Below are positions 8,681 through 17,454 of a stretch of DNA of 64,000 nucleotides, in pieces. Origin of the DNA: Jannaschia donghaensis (GTDB lineage Bacteria; Pseudomonadota; Alphaproteobacteria; Rhodobacterales; Rhodobacteraceae). Position numbers and translations under genes: made by a program. Every line of letters begins with the position of its first letter. Within the stretch, counting starts at the first letter, position 1. The notes under the pieces were generated by a model. It did not search any database. It was not told where the DNA came from and saw only the letters and a list, made by a program, of their open reading frames with translations. Location: the NCBI RefSeq assembly GCF_001403795.1, contig NZ_CXSU01000011.1:437810-501809 (forward strand), read 5' to 3'.

Positions 8681-10018
8681 TCAGGCCGGGCCCCGGCGAA
8701 GCGCCAGGAGTGCCACCACCGCCCCGACCGCGCCCAGGGCCGCGGGCGGCCAGACCAGCGCGGCAACCGACAGTCCCGTCCCGACGGCAAAGATCGCCAC
8801 GGCCCGCATGTCCCATCGCACCCCGTCCCGCCACGTGACCATGGCGGCCGACAACACGAAGCCGCATGTCTCGCCGACCGCGCCCAACCAGATCAGGACC
8901 AAGAGGCCGCTGCCCTGTGACAGGGCCGCGACCCCGACGATCAACGCGGCGACGCGCGGCAGGTTCGAGAGGACGGCGTTGCCCGACCGGCCAAGCGCCA
9001 GGCCGACGATCGCGCTGCCCGACTTGGCGATGCGCAGGCCCTGAACGATCCCCAGCGGGCCGAGCAGCGGGGCGAGACCTGCCCAGTCCGTTCCCGTCAG
9101 AACCTTGGCCGAGGCCCATCCGGTCACGATGCCGGCCATCGCGATCGCCAGGCCCGCCGCCATGGATGCCACCAACGTCCTGTTGGCCTGACGCGTGAAT
9201 TGCTGTGTGCCGGCCGATGCGCTCAACCGCGGCAATGCGGCCGTCTGGATCGTTCGTGCCGCCACCAGCGACGGCGTCAGCGTCAGGGTGACGCCCATTG
9301 CGAACACGCCCAGCGGGGCCAGGCCCATGATGCGCCCCACCGCCAATTTATCGGCCTGGAACACCACGAACAGGACGACGGCGTTGAGCAGGATCGGCCA
9401 GCCGAAGGTCATGGTGCGCGCCCAGAGGTGTCTGTCGAACACTGGCCGCCAGCGCCGGTCCGCCACCACATGCGACACCACCGCGCCCAGGCCCGCGTGG
9501 ATCAGGATCGCCCCCAGCATCGCCCGCCAATCCCCGAACCAGACCGCCATCGGCCAGATCAGCACCAGCGATACGGCAGGCGGGATCGCGTTGGTGACGA
9601 CAAGCGGCCCGAAGCGCCCGTCCCGGTTGAAGCGGTGAATGTCGAGGTGTTGCAGGCCCTTGAGGAGCGGCACCGCGGCCAGTACCTGATAGGCCCATGT
9701 CACCTCCGGAATGCCGAGGAAGGCTGCCAGCGGCCCGGCCACCGCGAACAACACGACCGACGCCAGCACGCCGCGCAGCAGTTGGAACCCCGTCAACGCA
9801 TCCTGCAGTCTGGCATCGTCGCCGTCACGCGCCTGGACGATCTGTTGCTGCAGACCGAAGGATGATGCCATCTCAACCGCCGCCATCGCCAGCGCGAACG
9901 TCGCGGCGATGCCGTAATCTTCCACCGGGATCAGGGCTGCGACGACCAGGTTTCGCGCAAACAGAAGACCGGACGTGGCCATGTTGCCCGAAAGCAGGAG
10001 CAGCACGCTGCGCAACAT
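8681..10018 (-). CDS. Oligosaccharide flippase family protein (Wzx/MOP superfamily)
   Basis: The 445-residue protein has about twelve hydrophobic segments and the family start LLSGNMATSGLLFARNLVVAALIPVEDYGIAATF, typical of the polysaccharide_synt branch of the MOP superfamily. It should flip the undecaprenyl-linked repeat unit to the periplasm. A start 120 bases further upstream is open, but the ATG at 10018 is preceded by GAGGAGAG at ideal spacing, which decides it. It lies 158 bases upstream of the beta-helix gene and is divergent from the FrhB-like gene. Confidence 0.87.
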   Translation of the reverse strand: MLRSVLLLLSGNMATSGLLFARNLVVAALIPVEDYGIAATFALAMAAVEMASSFGLQQQIVQARDGDDARLQDALTGFQLLRGVLASVVLFAVAGPLAAFLGIPEVTWAYQVLAAVPLLKGLQHLDIHRFNRDGRFGPLVVTNAIPPAVSLVLIWPMAVWFGDWRAMLGAILIHAGLGAVVSHVVADRRWRPVFDRHLWARTMTFGWPILLNAVVLFVVFQADKLAVGRIMGLAPLGVFAMGVTLTLTPSLVAARTIQTAALPRLSASAGTQQFTRQANRTLVASMAAGLAIAMAGIVTGWASAKVLTGTDWAGLAPLLGPLGIVQGLRIAKSGSAIVGLALGRSGNAVLSNLPRVAALIVGVAALSQGSGLLVLIWLGAVGETCGFVLSAAMVTWRDGVRWDMRAVAIFAVGTGLSVAALVWPPAALGAVGAVVALLALRRGPA

Positions 10019-10128
10019 CGCAAATCTCTCCTCGGGGCGAAAAAACTTGCGCGGTTGTGCGGGTCTTGCGATGTTGCGGTCAAGTCGCACGCCCACAAGA
10101 AGGCATAACGCGGCAGGCAGAGCGGACG

Positions 10129-11373
10129 TTGAAGACAATCAGACCCCCCCTTTCGGGTGATGCCAGCGGCACATCCGAACCCTTGGACCGTGTCGCGCGT
10201 GGCAACCTGTGCGCGGGATGCGGTGGCTGTTCGGGTATGTTCCCCGACGCCATCGCCATGCGGATGCAGGACGAAGGCTTTCTGCGCCCCCAACAGGTGG
10301 CCCCCCTTCCGGTCGGCGGCGACGACGCGATTGCGGCGGTCTGCCCCGGTCTGGGCGTGACGGTCACGCCGTCGGGCGGCACCGACGACACGATGTGGGG
10401 GCCCTACCGCAAGGCGTGGAGCGGATGGTCCACGGACGCCGATCAACGGCACCGCGGTGCGTCCGGCGGTGCACTGACTGCGCTTCTGACCCATCTGCTG
10501 CGCGCCGGCGTCGTGCAGGCCGTGGTCCAGAATGCACCGGCGCGCGACGATCCCACCGCCAACCGCACGGTTTTGACCGACGATCCGGCTTGTTTCGCCA
10601 CGACCGCCGGGTCGCGCTATGCGCCGTCCGCGCCGCTTGACGCGCTGCCGGACATTCTGGCCGACGGTCGTCGCGTCGCCTTCGTGGGCAAGCCCTGCGA
10701 CGCCGCGGCGCTGGCCGCGATCCGGGCCAGGGATCCGGCCGTCGCCCGCGCCATTCCGGTGATCGTGTCCTTCTTTTGCGCGGGCGTGCCGTCCGCCAGG
10801 GGCGCACAAGGCATCCTGGAGGCGATGGACGTCGCCGAACGGGATGTCACCGCGTTCCGGTACCGCGGCAAGGGCTGGCCGGGGCGGGCGACCGCGACGT
10901 TGGCCGATGGCACCGAACGCTCGATGAGCTATGCCGACAGCTGGGGTGACATCCTGTCGAAACACGTCCAGCACCGCTGCAAGATCTGCGCCGACGGCAC
11001 CGGCATGGCCGCCGATCTGGTTTGTGCGGATGCCTGGCAGGTCGACGCGCGCGGCTATCCCCTGTTCGAGGAGGAGGAGGGCGTCAGCCTTATCCTGGCG
11101 CGCACCGTTCTGGGCGAACAGATCGCGCAGGGGGCAAAGGCCGCCGGTCGCCTGCATCTGGGTCCCTTCGACATGGATACATTGGGCGCGATCCAGCCCG
11201 GACAACGCAATCGCCGCCGTGCCCTGCGCGCGCGCCTTGCCGCCCTGTGCCTGCTGGGGCGTCCCGTGCCGCGCTACCACGGCCTGCACATCCGCGCGGT
11301 GTCGCGTCAGAACGGGCTGCGGGTGAACCTGCGCAACTTCGTCGGGACGCTGCGCCGCGCCCTGAGGTCATGA
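10129..11373 (+). CDS. Coenzyme F420 hydrogenase/dehydrogenase beta-subunit-like (FrhB) protein
   Basis: About 414 residues. The N-terminus carries a CxxCxxC cluster (NLCAGCGGC, residues 28-34), then an FrhB_N-type region with GASGGALTALLTHLL, KPCDAAAL, and an FrhB_C region with FFCAGVPS and HRCKICADGTGMAADLVCAD. These cysteines would bind iron-sulfur clusters and the family uses flavin. FrhB-like proteins are found beside pyruvyl transferases in many polysaccharide loci, where their role is not established. The start is uncertain: a TTG at 10129 fits, and the frame is open much further upstream only as an antisense shadow of the flippase gene. The stop overlaps the pyruvyl transferase ATG by four bases. 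F420 itself is unlikely to be the cofactor in this type of organism. Confidence 0.8.
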   Translation: MKTIRPPLSGDASGTSEPLDRVARGNLCAGCGGCSGMFPDAIAMRMQDEGFLRPQQVAPLPVGGDDAIAAVCPGLGVTVTPSGGTDDTMWGPYRKAWSGWSTDADQRHRGASGGALTALLTHLLRAGVVQAVVQNAPARDDPTANRTVLTDDPACFATTAGSRYAPSAPLDALPDILADGRRVAFVGKPCDAAALAAIRARDPAVARAIPVIVSFFCAGVPSARGAQGILEAMDVAERDVTAFRYRGKGWPGRATATLADGTERSMSYADSWGDILSKHVQHRCKICADGTGMAADLVCADAWQVDARGYPLFEEEEGVSLILARTVLGEQIAQGAKAAGRLHLGPFDMDTLGAIQPGQRNRRRALRARLAALCLLGRPVPRYHGLHIRAVSRQNGLRVNLRNFVGTLRRALRS

Positions 11374-12533
11374 GCCGTCCGCTTCGGGCGCTTTTGCTGC
11401 TGCATTCGACGCGGTCGCACAATCTGGGCGTCGGCGCGTTGTCGGTGGCGCAGATCGCCATTCTGCGCGACATCGCGCGCACACTGGGTCGCAAGCTCGA
11501 AATCACGCTGGCCGATTATCCCGACGCGCGCGATCCATATATCGACGGCGACGATATCCGGATCGTGCCGCTGTCCGGGGCGTGGATCAAATCGCGCAAG
11601 GGCTATTGGGCGGAACTGCGCAAGACCGATGTCGTGATCGACATCGGGGGCGGCGACAGTTTTGCGGACATCTACGGGCGCAAGCGACTGCGCTTGATGT
11701 TCGCGCTCAAGGCGCTGGCCCATCTGGCGCGCAAGCCATACGTCTTCGCGCCGCAGACGGTGGGGCCGTTCACCCGGCAAACGTCCCGCATCGCCGCGAA
11801 GATGCACCTGAACCGCTGCGCCCTCGTAGCGGTGCGGGATGAGCCGTCGCGCGACCACATGGCCGAACTCGGCGTCAAGGCCGAACCGATCCTGGCGTCG
11901 GACGTCGCGCTGCGCATGCCGGCGGGCGATGCACCCGACTTAGGGCGACGAACCAAGGTCGGGTTGAACGTGTCGGGTCTGTTGATGGGCGGCGGATACA
12001 CCGGCCAGAACGAATTCGGGATCGCCGTCGATTATCCGGCCTTGATCGACGCGTTGATCGTCTTCTTTCAGGGGCAGGGGGCAGAGGTGCATCTGATCCC
12101 GCATGTGATCGTCCCGGATGGTCCGATGGTGGGCGAGGATGATTTCCGCGCCTGCGAAGCCCTTGCCGCACAGCACGACGGAACGATCCTGGCACCTGCG
12201 TTCGCCTCTCCGCCCGAAGCCAAGGGCTACATCGCGGCGATGGATTTCTTTATGGGCGCGCGGATGCACGCGTGCATTGCGGCCTTTTCGACCGGGGTGC
12301 CGGTCGTGCCCATGGCCTACAGCCGCAAGTTCGCGGGCCTGTTCGGATCGCTCGGCTATGGCCGTACCGTCGATTGCACGTCGCAGGATGGCGCACAGAT
12401 CATGGCGGCGGTCCGCGCGGCATGGGTCGCTCGTGCCACGGTCGCCCGCGAAGTCGCGCAGGCGGCGGACCGTGGCCGGATGCGCCTGCGCCGCTACGAG
12501 GATGCGCTCCGGGGCGTTTTGGCCAAGACGTGA
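11370..12533 (+). CDS. Polysaccharide pyruvyl transferase family protein
   Basis: The 387-residue protein matches the WcaK/CsaB/PssM group: early HNLGVGALSVAQ, the DVVIDIGGGDSFADIYG motif near residue 90, KPYVFAPQTVGPF, a PHVIVPDG motif near residue 245, and the C-terminal FMGARMHACIAAFSTGVPVVPMAYSRKF. Members transfer pyruvate from phosphoenolpyruvate as a ketal onto a sugar. It is coupled by ATGA to the FrhB-like gene before it and by GTGA to the glycosyltransferase after it. The ketal would add negative charge to the polymer. The acceptor sugar is unknown. Confidence 0.87.
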   Translation: MSRPLRALLLLHSTRSHNLGVGALSVAQIAILRDIARTLGRKLEITLADYPDARDPYIDGDDIRIVPLSGAWIKSRKGYWAELRKTDVVIDIGGGDSFADIYGRKRLRLMFALKALAHLARKPYVFAPQTVGPFTRQTSRIAAKMHLNRCALVAVRDEPSRDHMAELGVKAEPILASDVALRMPAGDAPDLGRRTKVGLNVSGLLMGGGYTGQNEFGIAVDYPALIDALIVFFQGQGAEVHLIPHVIVPDGPMVGEDDFRACEALAAQHDGTILAPAFASPPEAKGYIAAMDFFMGARMHACIAAFSTGVPVVPMAYSRKFAGLFGSLGYGRTVDCTSQDGAQIMAAVRAAWVARATVAREVAQAADRGRMRLRRYEDALRGVLAKT

Positions 12534-13333
12534 GCCCGCGCGCCGCGATCATCATTCCCCATAAGGACGATCAGGCCCGGCTGACCCGCTGTATGGCGGC
12601 ATTGAAGGTGCCCGATGACGTTGAAGTCGTGGTCGTCGACAACGCGTCCCGCGCGCCCGTCGATGCAGGCATGGCGCGCCTGATCGTGGAGGCGCAGGCC
12701 GGCGCGGCTGCCGCGCGCAACCGGGGCGTGGCAGAGACGCGCGCCCCGCTCTTGCTGTTTCTCGATGCCGACTGCGTACCGGCCGCCGATTGGATCGACG
12801 TCGCGCTTGACTGCGGGCCGGGGCCTGTGGGCGGCGCGGTCGACGTTTTCCACGAAACCGCGCGTCCCCTGACCGGCGCGCAGGCGTTCGAGCAGGTCTT
12901 TGCCTTCGACAACGCCCGCTACATCGCGCAGGACCGCTTCTCTGTTACGGCGAACCTGGTGGTGACGCGCGCGATCTTCGAAATGGTGGGCCCGTTTCGC
13001 GGTGCCGTGGCCGAGGATCGGGACTGGGGCCTGCGGGCACGGGCCGCAGGGTATCCCGTCACCTACCGCGCCGATCTGCGCGTCGCGCATCCGTCGCGCG
13101 GCGATTGGGCCTCTCTCGCCAAGAAATGGAGGCGTCTCACGCGGGAGGCGCGGGGGCTGGACCAGGATGCAGCGGCGTGGACGTTCAAGGCATTGGCGAT
13201 GCCGCTCTCGGTGGTTTTCCATGCGCCGAAGGTGATGACGGCCCCGGACCTTTCCAAGACCGAACGGCTGCGCGCGCTCGGCACGTTGATCCGTCTGCGC
13301 TTTGCCCGCATGGTCTGGATGCTGCTGGGCTAA
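12530..13333 (+). CDS. Glycosyltransferase family 2
   Basis: A 267-residue GT-A enzyme with AAIIIPHKDD at the N-terminus, VVVVDNASR near residue 35, GAAAARNRGV near residue 58, and LLLFLDADCVP near residue 77 (DAD as metal-binding DxD). VAEDRDWGLRARAAGY near residue 160 corresponds to the ED motif of the acceptor site. The GTG start at 12530 overlaps the preceding stop by four bases and lies right at the conserved fold. The stop overlaps that of the convergent acetyltransferase gene. It is part of the FrhB-pyruvyl transferase-GT cassette. Confidence 0.85.
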   Translation: MSPRAAIIIPHKDDQARLTRCMAALKVPDDVEVVVVDNASRAPVDAGMARLIVEAQAGAAAARNRGVAETRAPLLLFLDADCVPAADWIDVALDCGPGPVGGAVDVFHETARPLTGAQAFEQVFAFDNARYIAQDRFSVTANLVVTRAIFEMVGPFRGAVAEDRDWGLRARAAGYPVTYRADLRVAHPSRGDWASLAKKWRRLTREARGLDQDAAAWTFKALAMPLSVVFHAPKVMTAPDLSKTERLRALGTLIRLRFARMVWMLLG

Positions 13334-13872
13334 GCCCGCTGTCGGATCACCCGTGCGGGCACGCCTGCCGCTATGGCACCGGGGGGAACGTTCCGCGTCA
13401 CCACCGATCCGGCCCCGATGACGCATCCGTCCCCCAGCGTGACGCCGGCGGTGATGACGGCCTTCGTCCCGATCCAGCAATCCGCGCCGATGACGACGTC
13501 ACGCTCCTCCATCGGCTGGTCCACGATGCGCGTTGCGGCGGCCAAGCCATAATCGGCGGCCGTGACGAAGACATCCGGGCCAAGTGTCGTGCGGGCCCCT
13601 ATCATCACGCGCGCGGTCGTCTTGCCCGCCCAGAGCGAGACCCGCTCGCCCAACTGGACCGCATCGCCCAGTTCGATGCGTTCCCCGCTCCGAAAAGAGG
13701 CGTTCGGCGCGATGCGCACCCCGGTGCCGCAGGTCATCCTGCCGCGGGGGCGCACGTGAGCATAACCGTAGTAATTCAGCATCCGAATCCCGTGAAGCAG
13801 GACGCGCGGGTCAAGAAGGCGGCCGGCGGCCACAAGACCGCGCGCGGCGCGCCCGGACCGCGGGTCAGCCAT
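13330..13872 (-). CDS. Hexapeptide-repeat acyltransferase (WcaF/LacA-like O-acetyltransferase)
   Basis: About 180 residues with left-handed beta-helix hexapeptide repeats (from RMTCGTGVRIAPNASF through VVIGADCWIGTKAVITAGVTLGDGCVIGAGSVVTRNVP) and the closing GVPARVIRQ typical of the colanic-acid acetyltransferase WcaF group. It would O-acetylate a sugar of the repeat unit with acetyl-CoA. The start is ambiguous: 13872 overlaps the upstream kinase gene by only eight bases, whereas ATG codons at 13893, 13899 and 13917 lie inside the kinase's tyrosine-glycine repeat. No strong ribosome binding site singles one out. Confidence 0.85.
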   Translation of the reverse strand: MADPRSGRAARGLVAAGRLLDPRVLLHGIRMLNYYGYAHVRPRGRMTCGTGVRIAPNASFRSGERIELGDAVQLGERVSLWAGKTTARVMIGARTTLGPDVFVTAADYGLAAATRIVDQPMEERDVVIGADCWIGTKAVITAGVTLGDGCVIGAGSVVTRNVPPGAIAAGVPARVIRQRA

Positions 13873-14728
13873 CGGCGTCGGCACCGTATCCATAGCCATA
13901 TCCGTACCGCTGACCATCGCCGGGATAGGGGCACTTGTTCAGCACGACACCCAGGACCGAGGTCTGGGCCGCCAGTTCCTTCTCGCAGATATCGACCTGA
14001 CCCAGCGTGCTTTGCTCGGCGGCGGCGATCATCAAAGCGCAATCGGTATTGGGCAGGAAGGCGATCGCATCGTCGCTGACCATTATGGGCGGCAGATCGA
14101 ACAGGATGACATCCGGGGCGAACCGCTCCTCCAGCGACCGGAGCATGTCGCCGATGCGTCGTCCCTGCAGCAGTTCGGCCGGGTCGTGGACCGGCGTGCG
14201 TGTCGTGGCGAAGGCAAGGTTGTCCGTCACACGCGCGATCTGCGTCGCGGCGTCGGCCTTGCCGCGAATGACGGCCGTGATCTCGTGGCGATCCGTCAGA
14301 CCCAGCAGGTTCGCCAGCATCGGACGACGCAGGTCTAGGTCGATGACAAGCGTGCGGATATCGGGCTGGCGTGCCAGCGAAAAGGCCAGGTTCATCGTGA
14401 CCGTCGACTTGCCGCAGCCCGGACCCGGCGATGTGACCGCCAGACGGGTCCAGCCTTCCGCCGACATCTGCTGCAGCGCGCGGGTGCGCAGCACGTCGAA
14501 TGGCGCGCTCTTCGCGCCGCTGTCGCGCGTGACGATCCGGTTCTTCTCCAGATGGGCCGCGTCCGGTTTGAAAATCGGCAGCGCCGACCAGGCGTCCGCT
14601 GCACCGGGCGTCGGGGTCACAATCGCGTCGGGTTGCGGCGCTACGGCGCTTGGCTCGGGGCGATGTCCAGCCAGAAGGGCGTCGCGTTCGGTGCGGGCCC
14701 GGGCGATGGCGGCCTGAATGCGGTCCAT
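13865..14728 (-). CDS. Capsular polysaccharide tyrosine autokinase (CpsD/Wzc-C-type BY-kinase)
   Basis: The 287-residue cytoplasmic P-loop kinase has Walker A in SPGPGCGKSTVTMNL near residue 107, Walker A' in LVIDLDLRRP, and Walker B in VILFDLPPIM. The C-terminus ends in an alternating tyrosine-glycine cluster (Y275, Y277, Y279, Y281), the expected autophosphorylation tail. In this split arrangement the kinase acts with the separate membrane chain-length protein encoded just upstream on the same strand. An AAGGATC ribosome binding site precedes the ATG. It controls polymer assembly by cycles of phosphorylation. The alternating Y-G tail is more regular than in common BY-kinases. Confidence 0.88.
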   Translation of the reverse strand: MDRIQAAIARARTERDALLAGHRPEPSAVAPQPDAIVTPTPGAADAWSALPIFKPDAAHLEKNRIVTRDSGAKSAPFDVLRTRALQQMSAEGWTRLAVTSPGPGCGKSTVTMNLAFSLARQPDIRTLVIDLDLRRPMLANLLGLTDRHEITAVIRGKADAATQIARVTDNLAFATTRTPVHDPAELLQGRRIGDMLRSLEERFAPDVILFDLPPIMVSDDAIAFLPNTDCALMIAAAEQSTLGQVDICEKELAAQTSVLGVVLNKCPYPGDGQRYGYGYGYGADADG

Positions 14729-14753
14729 GTCGTGATCCTTTCGGGCAAGAGCG

Positions 14754-16280
14754 TCAGAGAACGTCCGTGGACGTGAGGCGCGCGGCGATTTCGGAGGGCG
14801 CGGGCAGATACCCGGACACGATTCCCCCGGCGACCGCGACCGCGATCAGGGCCGCGACACCGACGCAGAGTTTGCGTTGCAGGCTGCGACCCGCGCGGAT
14901 GGGCTTTGGCCGGCTGTCGTCGATGATGGGCAGCGTGGCGATGGGCGTGATGCCCAACCGCCGTTCCAGATCGACTGGCCGCCGCAGGAACCCCAGTCGC
15001 AGTTCCAGCAGGATCACGACCAGAAGGCCGACGAAGATGCCACCGGCCGCCCCGGCGGCTGCCACCAACTTGCGGTTCGGGCGGTCGGGCACGCGCGGGA
15101 TGGAGGCCTGTTCGACAATGCCGATCCGCTGACCCTTGGAAAGCGACTCGATCGCGTCGCCCGTTTCGGCCAGCGCCTTGGCATCCAGCGCCTGCTCATA
15201 GAGCGACTGCAGGTTATTGTGATCGCGTTCCAGACTGGCAAGCTCCGCGCTCTTGACCGGGGCGAGGGCCAGGCCGGTGCGCAGCCGCTCCAACTCGTCG
15301 ATCAAGGCGATGCGGCGGGCATCTTCCTCGGCGATGCGAGCGTCGATCTCGTCGCGGTGCCGGTGATAGGCCGTGCGCCCGACTTCGGTGCCGCCGGTCG
15401 CGTCCAACCGGCGCGACAGCGCGTCGATCCGCCGTGCGATCTCATCCGCTCCGGGGTCGTCGGCCGGCAGATTCGACAGGGTTTCGCGCAGGGCAGCGAT
15501 CTGGCGGGCCTCATATCCGATGTCGGGGCGGCCCTCGCGGCGGCGCACCGATTCGTGCAACCGGGTCAGACGTTCACGTTCGCGGCGCATGTCGCCCGTG
15601 TCGCGATCGATGCGCGACAGTTCGGCCTCGATCGCGGCCAAGCGGGTCTGGCGCAGATCGCGGGTGGCCGGCAGCAGATCCTGATTTTCCTGCTGGAACG
15701 ACAACAGAACAGCTCCGCTTTGCGACAATTGCTGGTTCAGGCGCGAAACTTCCTGATCGAAGAATTCAAGGGTCTGGCGGGCGACGGTCGTGCGCATGTC
15801 GACGTCTTCGGCCATCACGCGGGTCACCAGTTCGTTTGCGACGGCGGCGGACATCACGGCCGTGTCGGCCTCGAAGCCGACCAGCAGGATCGTGGCTTTG
15901 ACCGGGTCGCGGGGCCGCGGCTGGCCACCCGTGATGTCCAATGTGATCCGCTTGCGCATGTCCGACACGACCTGATCGGGTGCGGGGCGGTCGGATCCAT
16001 AGACCTGAAGCCGGTTCGCCATATCCAGAAGATTTTCGCGCGACAGAAGGCGCTGCTGAATGATCTGCAGATGTTCGAGCGCCTGCGTCTGGACGGTCGA
16101 TGCAGCCAGTTCGTCGGGAATTTTCTCGGATTCGACCACCAGCCTGGCTTTGGCCGCATAGACCGGCGGCAGGCTGACGGCGACGGCCAAGCCCGTTCCC
16201 GTCAGGACCATCACGGTCAAGAGGAACCAACCGAGGCGACGGCGGAAGAGCGATCCGTAGAAGCGAATTTCGTTCATCAT
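14754..16280 (-). CDS. Polysaccharide co-polymerase / chain-length determinant (Wzz/GumC family)
   Basis: A 508-residue protein with a membrane segment near residues 17-38, a long periplasmic part rich in coiled-coil heptads (about residues 170-345), a PCP second membrane segment near residues 420-442 preceded by a proline-rich stretch (RVPDRPNRK), and an extra hydrophobic segment near residues 475-495. It would set polymer length together with the kinase encoded 25 bases downstream. The third membrane segment after the PCP core is unusual and would place the extreme C-terminus outside. Two tandem ATGs form the start. Confidence 0.85.
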   Translation of the reverse strand: MMNEIRFYGSLFRRRLGWFLLTVMVLTGTGLAVAVSLPPVYAAKARLVVESEKIPDELAASTVQTQALEHLQIIQQRLLSRENLLDMANRLQVYGSDRPAPDQVVSDMRKRITLDITGGQPRPRDPVKATILLVGFEADTAVMSAAVANELVTRVMAEDVDMRTTVARQTLEFFDQEVSRLNQQLSQSGAVLLSFQQENQDLLPATRDLRQTRLAAIEAELSRIDRDTGDMRRERERLTRLHESVRRREGRPDIGYEARQIAALRETLSNLPADDPGADEIARRIDALSRRLDATGGTEVGRTAYHRHRDEIDARIAEEDARRIALIDELERLRTGLALAPVKSAELASLERDHNNLQSLYEQALDAKALAETGDAIESLSKGQRIGIVEQASIPRVPDRPNRKLVAAAGAAGGIFVGLLVVILLELRLGFLRRPVDLERRLGITPIATLPIIDDSRPKPIRAGRSLQRKLCVGVAALIAVAVAGGIVSGYLPAPSEIAARLTSTDVL

Positions 16281-16304
16281 GTCAGTGTCCCCACCCTGAC
16301 CCGA

Positions 16305-17198
16305 TCAACCCACGGCCAGGCGCAGGCGCCCGTCGCGGGATCTGACGGGTTCTGGCGGCACCGGCGGGGCGGGCGGCATGAACAGACCGTCCTCCAGCAC
16401 CTGTTGGATCGCATTGGCCCCGATCTTCGCGCCGCCGCCCGTCATCGCATAGACAAGCGCGAGTTCACAAAGTTGGTTGATCGGGCGCGGCAGCCCGCCG
16501 GTCGCGGCGTGCACCAGGTCCAGCGCATCTTCGGTAAACAGGTCTTCGGGTCCCCCGGCAGAGGCGAGGCGCATCCCGATGTAGCCGTCGAGGTCTTCGC
16601 GACCCAGCGAGGTTAGTCGACCCCAGGCGGCGACGCGCTGGGCCAGACCGCCGAGTTCGGGCGATTGCAAAAGCCCGCGCAGCGCGGGCTGACCGCACAG
16701 GACGATCTGCAGCAGCTGATCGCGTGCCGTATTGATGTTTGTCAGCACCCGAAGCTCGTCCAGGGCCGCGATGCTCAGGTTCTGCGCTTCGTCGAAGACG
16801 AAGACGACGCGGCGGCCGGCGGCGTATTCGCCGATCAGCAGATCCTGGATCCGTGTGTAGAGCGCGGTTTCGGTCTCGGCGGCGGCCACGTCCTGTCCCA
16901 TCGCCTGAAGGATCCAGGGCAGGACAGATCCGCCGCCCCGGCGCAGGCCGGCGACCAGCGTGACGTTCAGATCGTCGGGGGCGGTCTCGACCATGTGCAA
17001 CAGAAGGGACGTCTTGCCCGACCCGGCATCCCCGGTGACAACCGTAAAGGCCGCCCCTGCCAGAAGGCCGTATTCAAGGGCTGCGTGGGCCCGGACTTGC
17101 GCGGTGCCCCAATGGATCACACTCGCATCCGCCAGACCCGAAAAGGGGCGGCCGGCCATTCCGAAATGCTCCTTGTAGAGGCTCTGAAGCTGGCTCAT
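16305..17198 (-). CDS. ExeA-like AAA ATPase of exosortase/EPS loci
   Basis: The 297-residue protein opens with YKEHFGMAGRPFS, the typical ExeA/XrtA-associated ATPase start, followed by Walker A GDAGSGKTSLL near residue 57, Walker B VVFVFDEAQN near residue 140, and a sensor region VLCGQPALRGLL. The C-terminal 20 residues are proline-rich. Relatives sit beside chain-length proteins in exosortase-linked EPS operons and are presumed to energise or regulate export. It is the first gene of a minus-strand operon with the co-polymerase, kinase and acetyltransferase genes. The exact role is not known. Confidence 0.82.
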   Translation of the reverse strand: MSQLQSLYKEHFGMAGRPFSGLADASVIHWGTAQVRAHAALEYGLLAGAAFTVVTGDAGSGKTSLLLHMVETAPDDLNVTLVAGLRRGGGSVLPWILQAMGQDVAAAETETALYTRIQDLLIGEYAAGRRVVFVFDEAQNLSIAALDELRVLTNINTARDQLLQIVLCGQPALRGLLQSPELGGLAQRVAAWGRLTSLGREDLDGYIGMRLASAGGPEDLFTEDALDLVHAATGGLPRPINQLCELALVYAMTGGGAKIGANAIQQVLEDGLFMPPAPPVPPEPVRSRDGRLRLAVG

Positions 17199-17454
17199 CG
17201 CGTGTTCCTATCGTTGTTTCCTGCATGGTGCGGATTGTTTCCCCGCACTGGACGGCGCGCACATCGTTAACCCTCTTATTCAATGTAAATTGGACAGGAC
17301 TAAGGCGGAGGTCGGGGGACTTCGGGGCACGAAAGGGCGTGATCGGGGCGCTGCCGCAATCCGTCTCGAAATGACACCGGCCTCGCCACGATTCACGGTT
17401 AATCGGCCATAAACCAGCCGTCCCCGGTCGTCATACAGACGTCAACCGGGGCGC
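17199..17454. promoter_or_regulatory. Divergent control region between ATPase operon and sugar transferase operon
   Basis: A 256-base non-coding stretch separates two divergent operons of the polysaccharide locus. It includes an A/T-rich core around 17261-17300 and a perfect inverted repeat GTGCGG/CCGCAC with a 9-base loop (17228-17233 and 17243-17248) in the leader of the ATPase gene. Promoters for both directions are expected here, but no sigma consensus was clear. Confidence 0.4.

Noticed and set aside
6555-9044. Long plus-strand open frame of about 830 codons
   Set aside because: It is antisense to the beta-helix and flippase genes, very rich in Arg, Gln, His and Asp as expected from reverse-strand high-GC shadows, and shows no domain.
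9697-10128. N-terminal extension of the FrhB-like gene
   Set aside because: The extra 144 codons run antisense through the flippase gene and have shadow composition; family similarity begins only after 10129.
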